DNA of 64,000 nucleotides from Lachnospiraceae bacterium (GCA_024403455.1 JAKSRR010000005.1:48290-112289); one strand, 5' to 3'; shown: positions 48,453 to 58,148, counted from the stretch's first letter. Notes: generated by a model from the letters alone, not told the origin. Translations and numbers: made by a program.

Positions 48453-49670
48453 ATGGCAGTATTAATTACACTTGGTATTATCTTTTTAATCATTGGTGCA
48501 GGGGAAACCTTTCACTTCATGCCAGGATTTATTGATGATTTCTTCGCACTTCTTCCGGAAGTAATTTACGATTATCTGGGAATTGGATGTTTGATTCTAG
48601 GCGGCTTGCTGATTGTAATAGCCGTTTTGGTAAAGGTTGTTTCTTCTGCAAAAGAAAAGAAGATGCATGAGCGAATGATTAATGCTCCCACCAGACCTAG
48701 AGAGATTGAATATTATAGTCCCATGGGATTAGAAGAGACCCAGGCAGTAGCTGCCGCAAACAGAAGATTAACAACAGGCAGTGACAACACTCTTCGTGCG
48801 GATGGAACCTTATCTGTTGCAAAGATGCAGGGTGGCGAAACAAATACTGTAAATATATCTGCACCTCTTGTGCAGGGCGGTGCATTAGGTGGTATCAGCA
48901 AGGCATCTGCAGGTCCTGTAGACAATAGTGGACTGAGTGCTTCCTTCCTGCAGAGAGAAAAAGAGGAACGTGCAGAATACGACCGTGTACAGAATATTTA
49001 TAAAGGAACTGGGTCCAATACCAATCCTTTATATAACCCCAATAGTGGTGGATTGATGATGGGTGGTCAGGCAGGTCCGGGAGTAGGTGCTCCAGACTTC
49101 ATGGGAACCCAGGCCAATACCCAGGCAGCAGCTATGCCGCAGCAGCCTGTGGGTGGCTTTGTGGCAGCACCTTCCCAAAACTTTAATCCATTAACAGGAC
49201 TTGCATCACAGGCAGCACCCTCTGCCAATCCTATGATACAGAGAAGTCCTATGCCCATGGGTGGAAATATGAATCCATTAACGGGAGGACAGTCTATGGG
49301 TATGCCTATGGCTCCTATGGGTCAGCCCCAGGGTATGCAGATGGCACCCCAGAACATGCAGAATGTGCAGATGGCACCCCAGATGCCACAGCCTACCCAG
49401 AATCCTAAGCCGATGGGTGGCTTTGTGATTACCAGTAAAGGAGAGAATCCTATGCTTGTGCAGGGACCTCTTGGTGGAACCCAGGGGATGGCGCCCGTTC
49501 CCAGCATGAATCCTAGTATTAACACAGCACCTGTGCAGGGGAATCCAGCGATGCCGACGATGATGCAGTCTGCACCCAGTCCTATTATGGAGAATATTCC
49601 CCAGCCTCCGGTGATGCCGGCAAATATGGGTCAGGGAGTACCCAACAATAATCCTTTATTTAGACAGTAA
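48453..49670 (+). CDS. Membrane protein with long Met/Pro/Gln/Gly-rich tail bearing NPL motifs
   Basis: 405 residues. Two membrane helices (about 3-20 and 42-65) then a short charged helix and about 300 residues of low complexity. The tail repeats short NPL/NPM-type motifs: NPLYNP, NPLTGL, NPMIQR, NPLTGG, NPKPMGG, NPMLVQ and a C-terminal NPLFRQ. Such spaced motifs suggest repeated docking sites. No family recognised. GGGGG ribosome site. Heads a cluster with a zinc-ribbon DUF4190 protein and two AIM24 proteins. Confidence 0.75.
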   Translation: MAVLITLGIIFLIIGAGETFHFMPGFIDDFFALLPEVIYDYLGIGCLILGGLLIVIAVLVKVVSSAKEKKMHERMINAPTRPREIEYYSPMGLEETQAVAAANRRLTTGSDNTLRADGTLSVAKMQGGETNTVNISAPLVQGGALGGISKASAGPVDNSGLSASFLQREKEERAEYDRVQNIYKGTGSNTNPLYNPNSGGLMMGGQAGPGVGAPDFMGTQANTQAAAMPQQPVGGFVAAPSQNFNPLTGLASQAAPSANPMIQRSPMPMGGNMNPLTGGQSMGMPMAPMGQPQGMQMAPQNMQNVQMAPQMPQPTQNPKPMGGFVITSKGENPMLVQGPLGGTQGMAPVPSMNPSINTAPVQGNPAMPTMMQSAPSPIMENIPQPPVMPANMGQGVPNNNPLFRQ

Positions 49671-49692
49671 GATTTTTGGAGGTAATAGAGTA

Positions 49693-50274
49693 ATGAAGTG
49701 TCCTGTTTGCGGAACAGAGAATTTAGATGGCGTTAGCTTTTGCGCCGGCTGTGGTGGGAGTCTTGCTTCCATGCAGGGAGGAATGTCAGGGCAGCCCTCT
49801 ATGAACAGTATGAATATGGGACAGCCTGCTGGACAGATGCCTATGAATAATGGTGTGAATCCCAGCCCCTTAGGAGGGATGATGAATCCATCCTACCAGG
49901 AGCCCGTATATAGTTCTCAGTATCCTATGCAGCAGTATCCCAATCAGCAGTATGGTTACCAGCAGCCCATGCCTATGAATAATGGAATGTATGGACAGCC
50001 CATGCAGCCGATGGGTAATACTTCCGTAAGTGGTTTAGGTATCTCTGGTATGATTTGCGGTATCTGCAGTGTTGTATTTTTCTGGTTCCCAGTCATTGGA
50101 CTTCTCGTTGGCTTAGTAGGCGCTATTCTGTCTGCAGTAGATATGTCCAATAAGAAAAATAGAAATAGTGGTATGGCCATTGCGGGTCTGGTATGCGGTA
50201 TTTTGGGTGTTATCTTTGCCATTACCTGCTGGATTACCTGTGGATCACCCACCAACTGTTATGGTGCGTGGTAA
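49693..50274 (+). CDS. Zinc-ribbon DUF4190-type membrane protein
   Basis: 193 residues. Zinc ribbon CPVC ... CAGC (3-21), a Met/Pro/Gln/Tyr-rich linker with PMNNG repeats resembling the upstream tail, then a DUF4190-like pair of helices (about 112-145 and 155-180) with SGMAIAGLVCGILGV. Start preceded by GGAGG. Probably membrane-bound with the ribbon in the cytoplasm. Lies between the NPL-tail gene and the AIM24 pair. Confidence 0.82.
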   Translation: MKCPVCGTENLDGVSFCAGCGGSLASMQGGMSGQPSMNSMNMGQPAGQMPMNNGVNPSPLGGMMNPSYQEPVYSSQYPMQQYPNQQYGYQQPMPMNNGMYGQPMQPMGNTSVSGLGISGMICGICSVVFFWFPVIGLLVGLVGAILSAVDMSNKKNRNSGMAIAGLVCGILGVIFAITCWITCGSPTNCYGAW

Positions 50275-50311
50275 ATATAATATGTTGTAACAATACGAGG
50301 GAGGAGTTTAT

Positions 50312-51067
50312 ATGTTCAACACAAATAACATTTTTAACAATCAGAACATGAAGTGCATTGGGCAGATGGGAAGATTTAAGATTTTCGAGCATGAGAGGGA
50401 TCTTTCTGTATCTCCAGATGCTGCAGAGATGTGTTATTTCGCATCAAAGATGAATGTTCGCAGAAGACAGGTTCTTGTAGAATTAAACGGTGATTCTGTT
50501 ATGTTGCAGGGTGGTGCAATGCAGTGGATGCTTGGAAACATCACCATGGAAACAGGCGTTACGGCAGGTAATTTCTTTAAGAAAGCTCTTGGCGCAGCGG
50601 TAACGGGTGAAACTTTAGCAAAGCCCATCTACACAGGAAATGGCTTATTAATGTTAGAGCCTACCTATAAACACATTATTCCTATTGATGTTTCCCAGTG
50701 GGGAACCATCGTTTTAGAGGATGGATTGTTCCTTTGCTGTGATGCAAATATCGAGCATAAGGTAGTAGGAAGAAGCAATGTGTCTTCTGCAGTATTAGGT
50801 GGGGAAGGATTATTCAATCTTACCCTGACGGGTAATGGTATGGCATTGTTAGAAAGCCCCGTTCCCCAGCAGGAATTAATCGTTTTCAATCTGGAAAATG
50901 ATGTAGTTAAGATTGATGGAAATATGGCCATTGCATGGTCAGGAAGTTTGGAATTCACCGTTGAGAAATCCGGAAAGAGCTTACTTGGTTCTGCTGTATC
51001 TGGAGAAGGTCTTGTAAATGTATATCGCGGTACAGGCTCCATTTTAATGGCACCTACAGCGAAGTAA
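50312..51067 (+). CDS. AIM24-family protein (first paralogue)
   Basis: 251 residues, no signal peptide. TRAP-like beta fold of the AIM24 family: AMQWMLGN near residue 68, ILPI-type strand, and the C-terminal IDGNMAIAWSGSLEFTVEK followed by SGEGLVNVYRGTGSILMAP. Yeast AIM24 is a mitochondrial protein affecting membrane organisation; bacterial members are uncharacterised. GAGGGAGGAG upstream. A second copy follows after 11 bases. Confidence 0.92.
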   Translation: MFNTNNIFNNQNMKCIGQMGRFKIFEHERDLSVSPDAAEMCYFASKMNVRRRQVLVELNGDSVMLQGGAMQWMLGNITMETGVTAGNFFKKALGAAVTGETLAKPIYTGNGLLMLEPTYKHIIPIDVSQWGTIVLEDGLFLCCDANIEHKVVGRSNVSSAVLGGEGLFNLTLTGNGMALLESPVPQQELIVFNLENDVVKIDGNMAIAWSGSLEFTVEKSGKSLLGSAVSGEGLVNVYRGTGSILMAPTAK

Positions 51068-51078
51068 GGAGGCGATAT

Positions 51079-51975
51079 ATGGTTACAAGCAGTTTATTAA
51101 ACAGTGAAAATGTAGTCATCAAAAGCCAGCTTGGCGAAATGCAGGTAGTTGAATACGCGAAAGATATGAGCGTAAATATGCACAGCAGCAAGCGGGAATA
51201 TTATGCAGCACAGATGAATATTAATCGTCGTCAGCTGTTAATCAACATGAGTGGAAATGTTGGTTATACATTGCAGGCTGGTGCGATGCAGTGGATGAGC
51301 GGTAACATTCAGATGGGCAGCGGCGTAAAGGGTGTTGGAGATTTCCTTGGAAAATTTGTTGCCTCCAAAGTAACCAAAGAGAGTGCTGTGAAGCCAGAGT
51401 ACGTAGGAAATGGACAGCTCATGTTAGAGCCCACGTATAGACATATCCTATTAACGGATCTTGCAGAGTGGGGCGGCAGTGTTGTATTAGATGATGGTCT
51501 TTTCTTAGCTTGCCAGACAGGCATTCAGCATAAGGTAGTTGCTAGAAGCAATGTGACTTCTGCTGTGTTTGGTGGAGAAGGACTCTTTAACTTAAGCTTA
51601 AATGGTAGTGGTATTGTGGCATTAGAAAGTATCGTACCCAGAGAAGAACTTTTTGAGTTTGAGTTAAATAATGACGTATTAAAGATTGATGGAAATATGG
51701 CAGTTGCCTGGTCCGGCAGTCTGGAGTTTACCGTTGAAAAATCTGCAAAGGGTCTGATTAGCTCTGCAGTATCCGGCGAAGGCTTTGTCAATGTATACAG
51801 AGGAACTGGTAAGGTTTGGATGGCACCTGTACTTGGTCATGGTTCTGCAGGTGTAACGAATCAAGCAGAGAATGCCTCTGCTGGTAATACGGGCAGTGCA
51901 GCAGGAAAAGTAGATACCGTATCGAAGGGTGGAACCCTTGGAAAGATTGCGGGAGTATTAGACTTCTTCTCATAA
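51079..51975 (+). CDS. AIM24-family protein (second paralogue)
   Basis: 298 residues, parallel to the preceding protein over its length: AMQWMSGN, GGEGLFNLSLNGSG, IDGNMAVAWSGSLEFTVEK, SGEGFVNVYRGTGKVWMAP. It differs by an added 45-residue Gly/Ala/Ser-rich C-terminal tail. AAGGAGG upstream. The two probably form hetero-oligomers; this is inference from pairing. A terminator follows. Confidence 0.92.
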   Translation: MVTSSLLNSENVVIKSQLGEMQVVEYAKDMSVNMHSSKREYYAAQMNINRRQLLINMSGNVGYTLQAGAMQWMSGNIQMGSGVKGVGDFLGKFVASKVTKESAVKPEYVGNGQLMLEPTYRHILLTDLAEWGGSVVLDDGLFLACQTGIQHKVVARSNVTSAVFGGEGLFNLSLNGSGIVALESIVPREELFEFELNNDVLKIDGNMAVAWSGSLEFTVEKSAKGLISSAVSGEGFVNVYRGTGKVWMAPVLGHGSAGVTNQAENASAGNTGSAAGKVDTVSKGGTLGKIAGVLDFFS

Positions 51976-52003
51976 TGAGCGTTTAGAAAAATATAGATAA
52001 AAT

Positions 52004-52052
52004 AATATCGCCTGGCAGAGCATCCTATGGAGTTTGCCAGGCGATATTTTTA
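52004..52052. terminator. Terminator between AIM24 and GH36 genes
   Basis: 14-bp perfect stem, 52004-52017 with 52035-52048, 17-base loop, followed by Ts; convergent genes on both sides. Confidence 0.9.
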
Positions 52053-52072
52053 TATTTTATATACAGAAGTAT

Positions 52073-54331
52073 TTAAGCTTCTCTGATGACTAACAGGATA
52101 CCCTTAAAATCACCCCAAGGACTCTCGATTAAGAGACCGGCATTCATCAGTGCTTTTCCGGAAAGTGCACTCTCTCTGGGAGTAGCTGCAGCGGAGGGAC
52201 CGGTCTTTTCTGTCATATAGGGAACTTCTTCACCGGTAGAAATATCGTACTTATAAATCTTATACATCTTATCCTCTGCCAGACCATCCAGTCTTAACTT
52301 TCTAGAGTGGAAGTTTGGACGCATGAGTACCTGTACATAGGTAAGGAGCGCTTCCTTCTTGTCTTCTGAAACGACCATGTAAGCATCATACAGATGATTT
52401 GATGCGTAGGAAGCCAGGCGGTAGTAGTCTCCTTCTGCTACAAGCTCGTGATACTTGTGATACATCTTTGTCTGTGCAGGAATCATTGCCCTGTCTTCTT
52501 CGGGGATACGGGTTACATCTAACTCATAACCAAATGTACCAGCTAGTGCCACATAGCCTCTGGTTTCAAAAGGTGTGTTTCTTCCTACGGCATGGTTGGG
52601 GCAGTCTGACACATGCGCACCCATGGTGGAAAGGGGATAGATAAGAGCAGTACCTTCCTGAATCTTTAATCGCTCAATGGCATCGGTATCATCAGAACAC
52701 CAAATCTGGGGACTATAGTAAAGCATACCGGGATCAAATCTTGCGCCACCACCGGAACAGTTCTCCAGAAGAAGATTAGGGTAGCGCTGTAAGAGACGTT
52801 CCTGAATCTCATAAACGGCAAGAACGTAGCGATGGGAGAGTTCACCCATCTGGTCCTTCTTTAAATAGCGGCTTCCAAGATCGGCTAACTGTCTGTTCAT
52901 ATCCCATTTGATGTATTCGATATTCGCATTGTCGCAGATGTCGGTCAGACACTTAAATACATATTCTTTTACTTCTTCTCTGGTTAAATCCAGGACATAC
53001 TGGCAGCGGCAAAGGCCTGCGGTTCTGCCGGGAATTTGGATGGCCCAATCGGGATGCTCTTCGTATAATTTGGATTCGGGAGAAATCATTTCCGGCTCAA
53101 ACCAGATACCAAACTTCATGCCCAGCTTGTTGATTTCATCCACTAGGTTCTTTAATCCACCGGAAAGTTTTTCTTCATTTACAAACCAGTCCCCTAAGGA
53201 ACGGTTGTCATCAAAACGATTGCCAAACCAGCCATCGTCTAGAACTAACATTTCGATACCAAGAGGAGCTGCCTGCTTAGCAATGGCTAAAATCTTCTCT
53301 GTATTAAAATCGAAATAGGTTGCTTCCCAGTTATTGATAAGGATAGGACGTGGTCTGTGAAGGAAAGGACTGCGAATCAGATGGCGTCTGTAGAGAGCAT
53401 GAAGATTTCGGGTCATAGTGCCCAGACCAGTACCGGAATAGGTCATAATAACTTCTGGGCTTCTAAATATTTCTCCCTCGGAAAGCTTCCAACAAAAGTC
53501 TTCTCCATTAATACCCATCATCATGCGGACATTATTAAACTGTCCCATGTAAGCTTTGGCCGTGAAATTTCCAGAATATACAAAATGCATGGCAGTTACT
53601 TCGCCGTGCTTTTGGTCAGTGCCTTCTGAGCAAAGCGCAAAGAAGGGGTGGTGCTGGTGGGAGCTTTCACCTCTATCGGAGCTTACGCCCTGGAATCCCA
53701 GACCTAAGGGATTCATCTGCATCCATCGTTCTCTTGCCCAGGAGCCATTTAAGGTAAGGAGAGATAGGTTCTCCCCCTCTGTATCCATGGAGGCACTCAT
53801 GACTTTGGTGAGATAAATATCATTGTTGGAAAGGTTACCAATCTGAACACTTCTGGCAATGCAGTCGTTATCTGCGAATACACTGTAGAACAGACTGACC
53901 TTTAAAGAAAGAACAGGATCCTCTAAATCAATACGAAGGGTTAAGGTGTCTGCGGAAAGACCAAAGGTTGCAGGCAGTCCCTGAATGGAAGGCTTTCCAC
54001 GCATAATCTCGTGATCTTTATAGAAGAGTTCGCAGGCTTCATGCCCATCCTCTGTGCGAATGGAAAAGGCATCCTCTCTGAAATCTCCGATACCATGGGT
54101 AGGATATTCCATGGGGAAGCAGTCAAGAAAGCTTAATTTATCTCTGCCATTGGTGGAAGGAACGAAGGGAGGCTCAAAAACTCTGGTCAGATAGGCAACA
54201 TCCGTATCTTCAATCTTTGCACCGTAGTAGGCATGTCCTAAATATTTCCCATCCGCAATGGTCATGATGTAAGAAGTATGGGGGGTGTCCAGTTTAAAAA
54301 TTTTGTGTACTTCGTCAAAAAAGATGTTCAT
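52073..54331 (-). CDS. Alpha-galactosidase, GH36
   Basis: 752 residues, usual length for tetrameric GH36 enzymes, no signal peptide, so cytoplasmic. N-terminal beta-sandwich, then TIM barrel with LVLDDGWFG, nucleophile Asp477 in IKWDMNR, and CSDDTDA with acid/base Asp548 or neighbour Asp547, and a C-terminal beta domain. Cleaves alpha-1,6-galactose from raffinose-type or galactomannan oligosaccharides. GAAAGGA precedes the start. The Nudix gene upstream has its own terminator. Confidence 0.94.
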   Translation of the reverse strand: MNIFFDEVHKIFKLDTPHTSYIMTIADGKYLGHAYYGAKIEDTDVAYLTRVFEPPFVPSTNGRDKLSFLDCFPMEYPTHGIGDFREDAFSIRTEDGHEACELFYKDHEIMRGKPSIQGLPATFGLSADTLTLRIDLEDPVLSLKVSLFYSVFADNDCIARSVQIGNLSNNDIYLTKVMSASMDTEGENLSLLTLNGSWARERWMQMNPLGLGFQGVSSDRGESSHQHHPFFALCSEGTDQKHGEVTAMHFVYSGNFTAKAYMGQFNNVRMMMGINGEDFCWKLSEGEIFRSPEVIMTYSGTGLGTMTRNLHALYRRHLIRSPFLHRPRPILINNWEATYFDFNTEKILAIAKQAAPLGIEMLVLDDGWFGNRFDDNRSLGDWFVNEEKLSGGLKNLVDEINKLGMKFGIWFEPEMISPESKLYEEHPDWAIQIPGRTAGLCRCQYVLDLTREEVKEYVFKCLTDICDNANIEYIKWDMNRQLADLGSRYLKKDQMGELSHRYVLAVYEIQERLLQRYPNLLLENCSGGGARFDPGMLYYSPQIWCSDDTDAIERLKIQEGTALIYPLSTMGAHVSDCPNHAVGRNTPFETRGYVALAGTFGYELDVTRIPEEDRAMIPAQTKMYHKYHELVAEGDYYRLASYASNHLYDAYMVVSEDKKEALLTYVQVLMRPNFHSRKLRLDGLAEDKMYKIYKYDISTGEEVPYMTEKTGPSAAATPRESALSGKALMNAGLLIESPWGDFKGILLVIREA

Positions 54332-54380
54332 GAGAATCCTTTCCTGGATGCTGTATCCAAAGAACTATTGTTACTATGAT

Positions 54381-54414
54381 AATAAAACACAGGGCGTTAC
54401 AAAACTACCCTGTG
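54381..54414 (-). terminator. Terminator after the Nudix gene
   Basis: Minus strand CACAGGG (54414-54408) pairs with CCCTGTG (54394-54388) followed by a T-rich run. Confidence 0.75.
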
Positions 54415-54454
54415 CATTCTTTTGAAAATACGAGAAAATTCGTGATTTTGTGAA

Positions 54455-55087
54455 TTATCCCTCTAAAAACTGAAAAGGATGAAGGGGATCCGATGATAAA
54501 AACTGCATGAGGAGATAGCCTGCCCGGAGAGAAACCTTCTCTTCACGAAGAATACGACGTACTTCCTCTTTATCGCAGACAAGGACCTGAATGGTTTCTG
54601 TATCCTCTAATGCCTGGCTTCCGTCTAATTCTTCTACATATCCAAAGACTGCGGAAGATGCTTCATCGGTATAACCTGCTCCCATATAAAAAGGATTTCG
54701 AAAAGACGAGTTGCCGCCCTCATAGGGAAGGAAGGTAAGTCCTGTCTCTTCTTTCATCTCTCTGATGGCAGCTTCTGAGGCGCTTTCCTCTCCGTCAATC
54801 AGTCCCGCTGGAAGTTCATATAGATAATCATTCAAGGGATAGCGCCACTGTTTAATCATAATGATTTTAGTGGGATCACTTTTTAATATGGGATAAATTA
54901 CAATCCCTTCTGCTTTATGAATTCCGGTGACAGCTTTAATGGATTCCGGTTTATTGCGGGAAACAAAATAGTAATCAAAGGTTCGTCCGGTGTCTGTCAG
55001 AGCATCCATGTGGTAGAAATTCAAGAAACGATTTTCATAAAGTGTCTGAATCCCGGAGTGTTTTATTGGTTTTTTATTAGAATGCAT
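54455..55087 (-). CDS. Nudix hydrolase (ADP-ribose pyrophosphatase type)
   Basis: 210 residues from ATG 55087; the GTG at 55099 sits directly against the AGGGGG ribosome site. Complete Nudix box: GLIDGEESASEAAIREMKEE then TGL. The preceding MIKQWRYPLNDYLYELPAG is typical of ADP-ribose/NDP-sugar pyrophosphatases. Substrate not certain. Confidence 0.9.
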   Translation of the reverse strand: MHSNKKPIKHSGIQTLYENRFLNFYHMDALTDTGRTFDYYFVSRNKPESIKAVTGIHKAEGIVIYPILKSDPTKIIMIKQWRYPLNDYLYELPAGLIDGEESASEAAIREMKEETGLTFLPYEGGNSSFRNPFYMGAGYTDEASSAVFGYVEELDGSQALEDTETIQVLVCDKEEVRRILREEKVSLRAGYLLMQFLSSDPLHPFQFLEG

Positions 55088-55136
55088 ATGGATGGCCACC
55101 CCCTAGTATCATTATAATACAAAGGCTCGTGAGATG

Positions 55137-55145
55137 TGGTATAAT
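55137..55145 (+). promoter_or_regulatory. Extended -10 promoter of the antiporter gene
   Basis: TGGTATAAT at 55137-55145 fits an extended -10; no convincing -35. It gives a leader of about 90 bases. Confidence 0.55.
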
Positions 55146-55206
55146 AAACTCCAAGTATGTGGATTTTTTAAGGGGCGTTATAAATACGTATAGAAAAGAG
55201 AGTGAT

Positions 55207-55232
55207 GCTGCCTTTCGGAAGGCAACGGCAGC
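55207..55232 (+). promoter_or_regulatory. Hairpin in the antiporter leader
   Basis: Two mutually exclusive stems: TGCCTT/AAGGCA (55209-55224, four-base loop) and GCTGCC/GGCAGC (55207-55232). They end ten bases before the start codon, which lacks a purine-rich ribosome site outside the hairpin (the only AAGG is at 55219-55222). Confidence 0.5.
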
Positions 55233-55241
55233 AGATGTACC

Positions 55242-56432
55242 ATGGAAAATTATGAAATTTTAAAAGATCTGGCAATTGTTTTATTGGCAGCCAAATTTTT
55301 TGGCTTGGTGGCTAGAAAATGTAAGGCGCCAATGGTTGTTGGAGAAATCATTGCTGGATTACTTTTAGGACCGATTATCCATATTGTTGAAAATAATGAT
55401 TTTCTTGGAAAGATGGCAGAAATTGGTGTTATTCTCATCATGTTTTCTGCTGGTCTGGAGACGAATTTAAAGGAACTGAAAAAGTCCGGTGTAAAGGCTC
55501 TTGCCATTGCAGTGATGGGTGTGTTCATTCCATTAGTAGGTGGAACGATTCTGTACCTCTGCTACTATGGTTTTGATAAGATTGGCTCGGAGCAGTTCTT
55601 TAAGGCACTCTTTGTAGGAAGTATTATGACGGCTACCAGCGTTGGTATCACCGTTGAGTGCTTAAAGGAAATGGGATTTTTAAAGGGCGAGATAGGACAG
55701 CTCATTGTTAGTGCAGCCATCATTGATGATGTCATTGGTATTGTGGTATTAACCTTTGTCCTTGGCTTTAAGGATCCGGAAGCACAGCCTCTTCGCGTTG
55801 TTGGCAACACCTTCGCATTCCTTGCCCTTGCTGTACTTCTTGGTATTTTAATTTACAAGCTGATGAAGTGGGTGGATGCAAGATATCCGCACTCCAGACG
55901 TATTCCTATTATTGGTTTAGGACTTTGTTTTGCCATCTCTTTCTGCGCGGAAAAGTTCTTCGGTATTGCAGATATTACCGGTGCATATGTTGCAGGTATT
56001 ATGCTTTGTAACATTAATGATGCACCCTATGTGGACCGAAAGGTCAGCGTGACAGGGTACATGTTCTTTGGTCCCATCTTCTTCGTAGGAATCGGACTAA
56101 AGACGGATTTTTCAGCCATGACGAAGGATATGATCGTATTCTCTCTTCTGTTCGTTTTGGTTGCTATGGCCTGCAAGGTTATTGGCTGCGGTCTGATTAC
56201 CAAGGCATTTAAATATCCTGGTATTGACTGCCTAAAGGTTGGTGTGGGAATGATGACCCGAGGAGAAGTGGCCCTCATCATTACCCAGAAGGGACTTTCG
56301 GTAGGACTGATTGATTCTTCCTTCTTTGCACCCGTCATCTTATTAATCATTGTGTCCAGTATTACGGTACCAATTCTGTTAAAGGTACTGTACGCGAAAA
56401 AACCGGATCCTCAAGTAGAGGCAAAAGGTTAA
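55242..56432 (+). CDS. CPA2-family cation/proton antiporter
   Basis: 396 residues, about 12 hydrophobic helices. Typical family segments: VVGEIIAGLLLGPI, EIGVILIMFSAGLETNLKEL, AAIIDDVIGIVVL with the paired Asp, and MMTRGEVALII. KefB/NapA-like, without the C-terminal TrkA-N domain of KefB. Exchanges Na or K for protons at the membrane. The cellulase gene follows 16 bases on. Confidence 0.93.
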   Translation: MENYEILKDLAIVLLAAKFFGLVARKCKAPMVVGEIIAGLLLGPIIHIVENNDFLGKMAEIGVILIMFSAGLETNLKELKKSGVKALAIAVMGVFIPLVGGTILYLCYYGFDKIGSEQFFKALFVGSIMTATSVGITVECLKEMGFLKGEIGQLIVSAAIIDDVIGIVVLTFVLGFKDPEAQPLRVVGNTFAFLALAVLLGILIYKLMKWVDARYPHSRRIPIIGLGLCFAISFCAEKFFGIADITGAYVAGIMLCNINDAPYVDRKVSVTGYMFFGPIFFVGIGLKTDFSAMTKDMIVFSLLFVLVAMACKVIGCGLITKAFKYPGIDCLKVGVGMMTRGEVALIITQKGLSVGLIDSSFFAPVILLIIVSSITVPILLKVLYAKKPDPQVEAKG

Positions 56433-56448
56433 TTAAAGGTTTGGATTT

Positions 56449-58137
56449 ATGAAAAAAAGAATCATTATTGGTGTTGCAACAGCGATTGTTGCAGTCGTTG
56501 CCATACTGCTTGTTATAACTTTGAATAGCAATCGAGTGAGAAATCATGCAGAGGAACCGCAGAGTGAAGTTCCTGTGGTAGAAGTGTCCCCCGAGGTCAT
56601 TGTTGGTAGTGACGAAAAAGATCACACGACACCTACTGTGCAGACACCGGAAGTAGCAGAAACTTCTCCTGAGAAGGAAGAGCCTAAGGATGAACCCCAG
56701 GCCGTAGAAGATGCGAAAGAGCCTAGCGTGACCACAGAAGTGTCTGTTCCGGAAGAGGAGCCCGAAGAACCTGCACAGATGCCTGCAAAGGAAAGCGGCA
56801 CACCGGTTGCAAATCACGGAGAGTTAAAGGTATCCGGCACGGATTTAGTGGATGCTTCTGGAAAGAAGTTTCAGATTCGTGGTGTATCGACCCATGGTAT
56901 TGCCTGGTTTCCACAGTATGTAAATAAAGATGCTTTCCGCACTATGCGTGATGAATGGGGAATCAACTGCGTTCGTCTTGCTATGTATAGTGGCGAGAAC
57001 AGCGGATACTGTACAGGCGGCAACCAGACGGAATTGAAGAATCTGGTAAACAGCGGTGTTTCTTATTGTACAGACCTTGGTTTATATGCAATCATTGACT
57101 GGCATGTTTTGGGAGACCAGAATCCCCAGACGTATCAGACCCAGGCCATTGCCTTCTTCGATGAGATGAGTAAGAAGTACGCAAATTATGATAACGTACT
57201 GTATGAAATCTGTAATGAGCCCAATGGCGGTACAACCTGGAGTCAGGTAAAGAGCTATGCTGAGGCTGTCATTCCGGTGATTAAGAAGAACAATCCAGAT
57301 GCCATTATCATTGTGGGTACTCCTACCTGGAGTCAGGATGTAGATCAGGCAGCTGCGAACCCCATTAAGGGATACAGCAACATTATGTATACGGTGCACT
57401 TCTATGCAGATACCCATAAGGACTGGTTAAGACAGCGTATGGTAAATGCAAAGAAGGCAGGTATTCCTATTTTCTGTACGGAGTTCAGCATCTGTGATGC
57501 ATCCGGTAATGGTGCCCTTAATGTGCCGGAAGGAAATGCTTGGATTAAGACCATGAACGATTACAACATCTCCTATTGTATTTGGAGTTTGTGTAATAAA
57601 GCAGAGTCTGCTTCTCTCATCAGTTCTGGCTGTAATAAGACCAGCGGATGGACGGCTGCAGAGCTTTCCGAAGTTGGAAAGTGGTATGTAGGTATTTTAG
57701 GAAATAATGTAGATCTTGGATCTACTGCTGTACCCGAGCCCCAGGATGGCGGTAACAATGGAAATAATGGCAACGGAAACGGTGGAAATGGAAATAATGG
57801 TACACCTGCCGTCACCGCGGATAGTGCCAATACCAGTGTTTCCATTGCGGCTACAGGTGGATGGGATACAGAGGGTGGTTATAAGTGTACCCAGTACACG
57901 GTAACCATTAAAAATACTGGTTCTGCACCGATTAGAGATTGGAAGATTTCTGTGAACTTTAGCGGCAGTATTACCTTGGATCAGTCCTGGAGCGGTAATT
58001 TCACAGCAAGTGGTTCTAAGGTAACCTTTACGCCAGTTGATTACAATCGTGAAATTGCAGCAGGTGGAAGCTGTGAAGTTGGATTTATTGTAAAATATAA
58101 AGGAAATCTTGGTACGCCATCGATTACCATTGAATAA
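56449..58137 (+). CDS. GH5 endoglucanase with CBM2, membrane anchored
   Basis: 562 residues. N-terminal hydrophobic helix (about 5-24) without a clear cleavage site, so probably anchored, then a Glu/Pro-rich linker (25-120). GH5 barrel about 125-420 with acid/base Glu257 in EICNEPNG and nucleophile Glu345 in FCTEFS. A Gly/Asn linker leads to a C-terminal CBM2-type cellulose-binding module (about 460-562; TVTIKNTGSAPIRDW and conserved Trp). Cuts beta-1,4-glucan outside the cell. Confidence 0.94.
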   Translation: MKKRIIIGVATAIVAVVAILLVITLNSNRVRNHAEEPQSEVPVVEVSPEVIVGSDEKDHTTPTVQTPEVAETSPEKEEPKDEPQAVEDAKEPSVTTEVSVPEEEPEEPAQMPAKESGTPVANHGELKVSGTDLVDASGKKFQIRGVSTHGIAWFPQYVNKDAFRTMRDEWGINCVRLAMYSGENSGYCTGGNQTELKNLVNSGVSYCTDLGLYAIIDWHVLGDQNPQTYQTQAIAFFDEMSKKYANYDNVLYEICNEPNGGTTWSQVKSYAEAVIPVIKKNNPDAIIIVGTPTWSQDVDQAAANPIKGYSNIMYTVHFYADTHKDWLRQRMVNAKKAGIPIFCTEFSICDASGNGALNVPEGNAWIKTMNDYNISYCIWSLCNKAESASLISSGCNKTSGWTAAELSEVGKWYVGILGNNVDLGSTAVPEPQDGGNNGNNGNGNGGNGNNGTPAVTADSANTSVSIAATGGWDTEGGYKCTQYTVTIKNTGSAPIRDWKISVNFSGSITLDQSWSGNFTASGSKVTFTPVDYNREIAAGGSCEVGFIVKYKGNLGTPSITIE

Positions 58138-58148
58138 TAAGGTACTTT

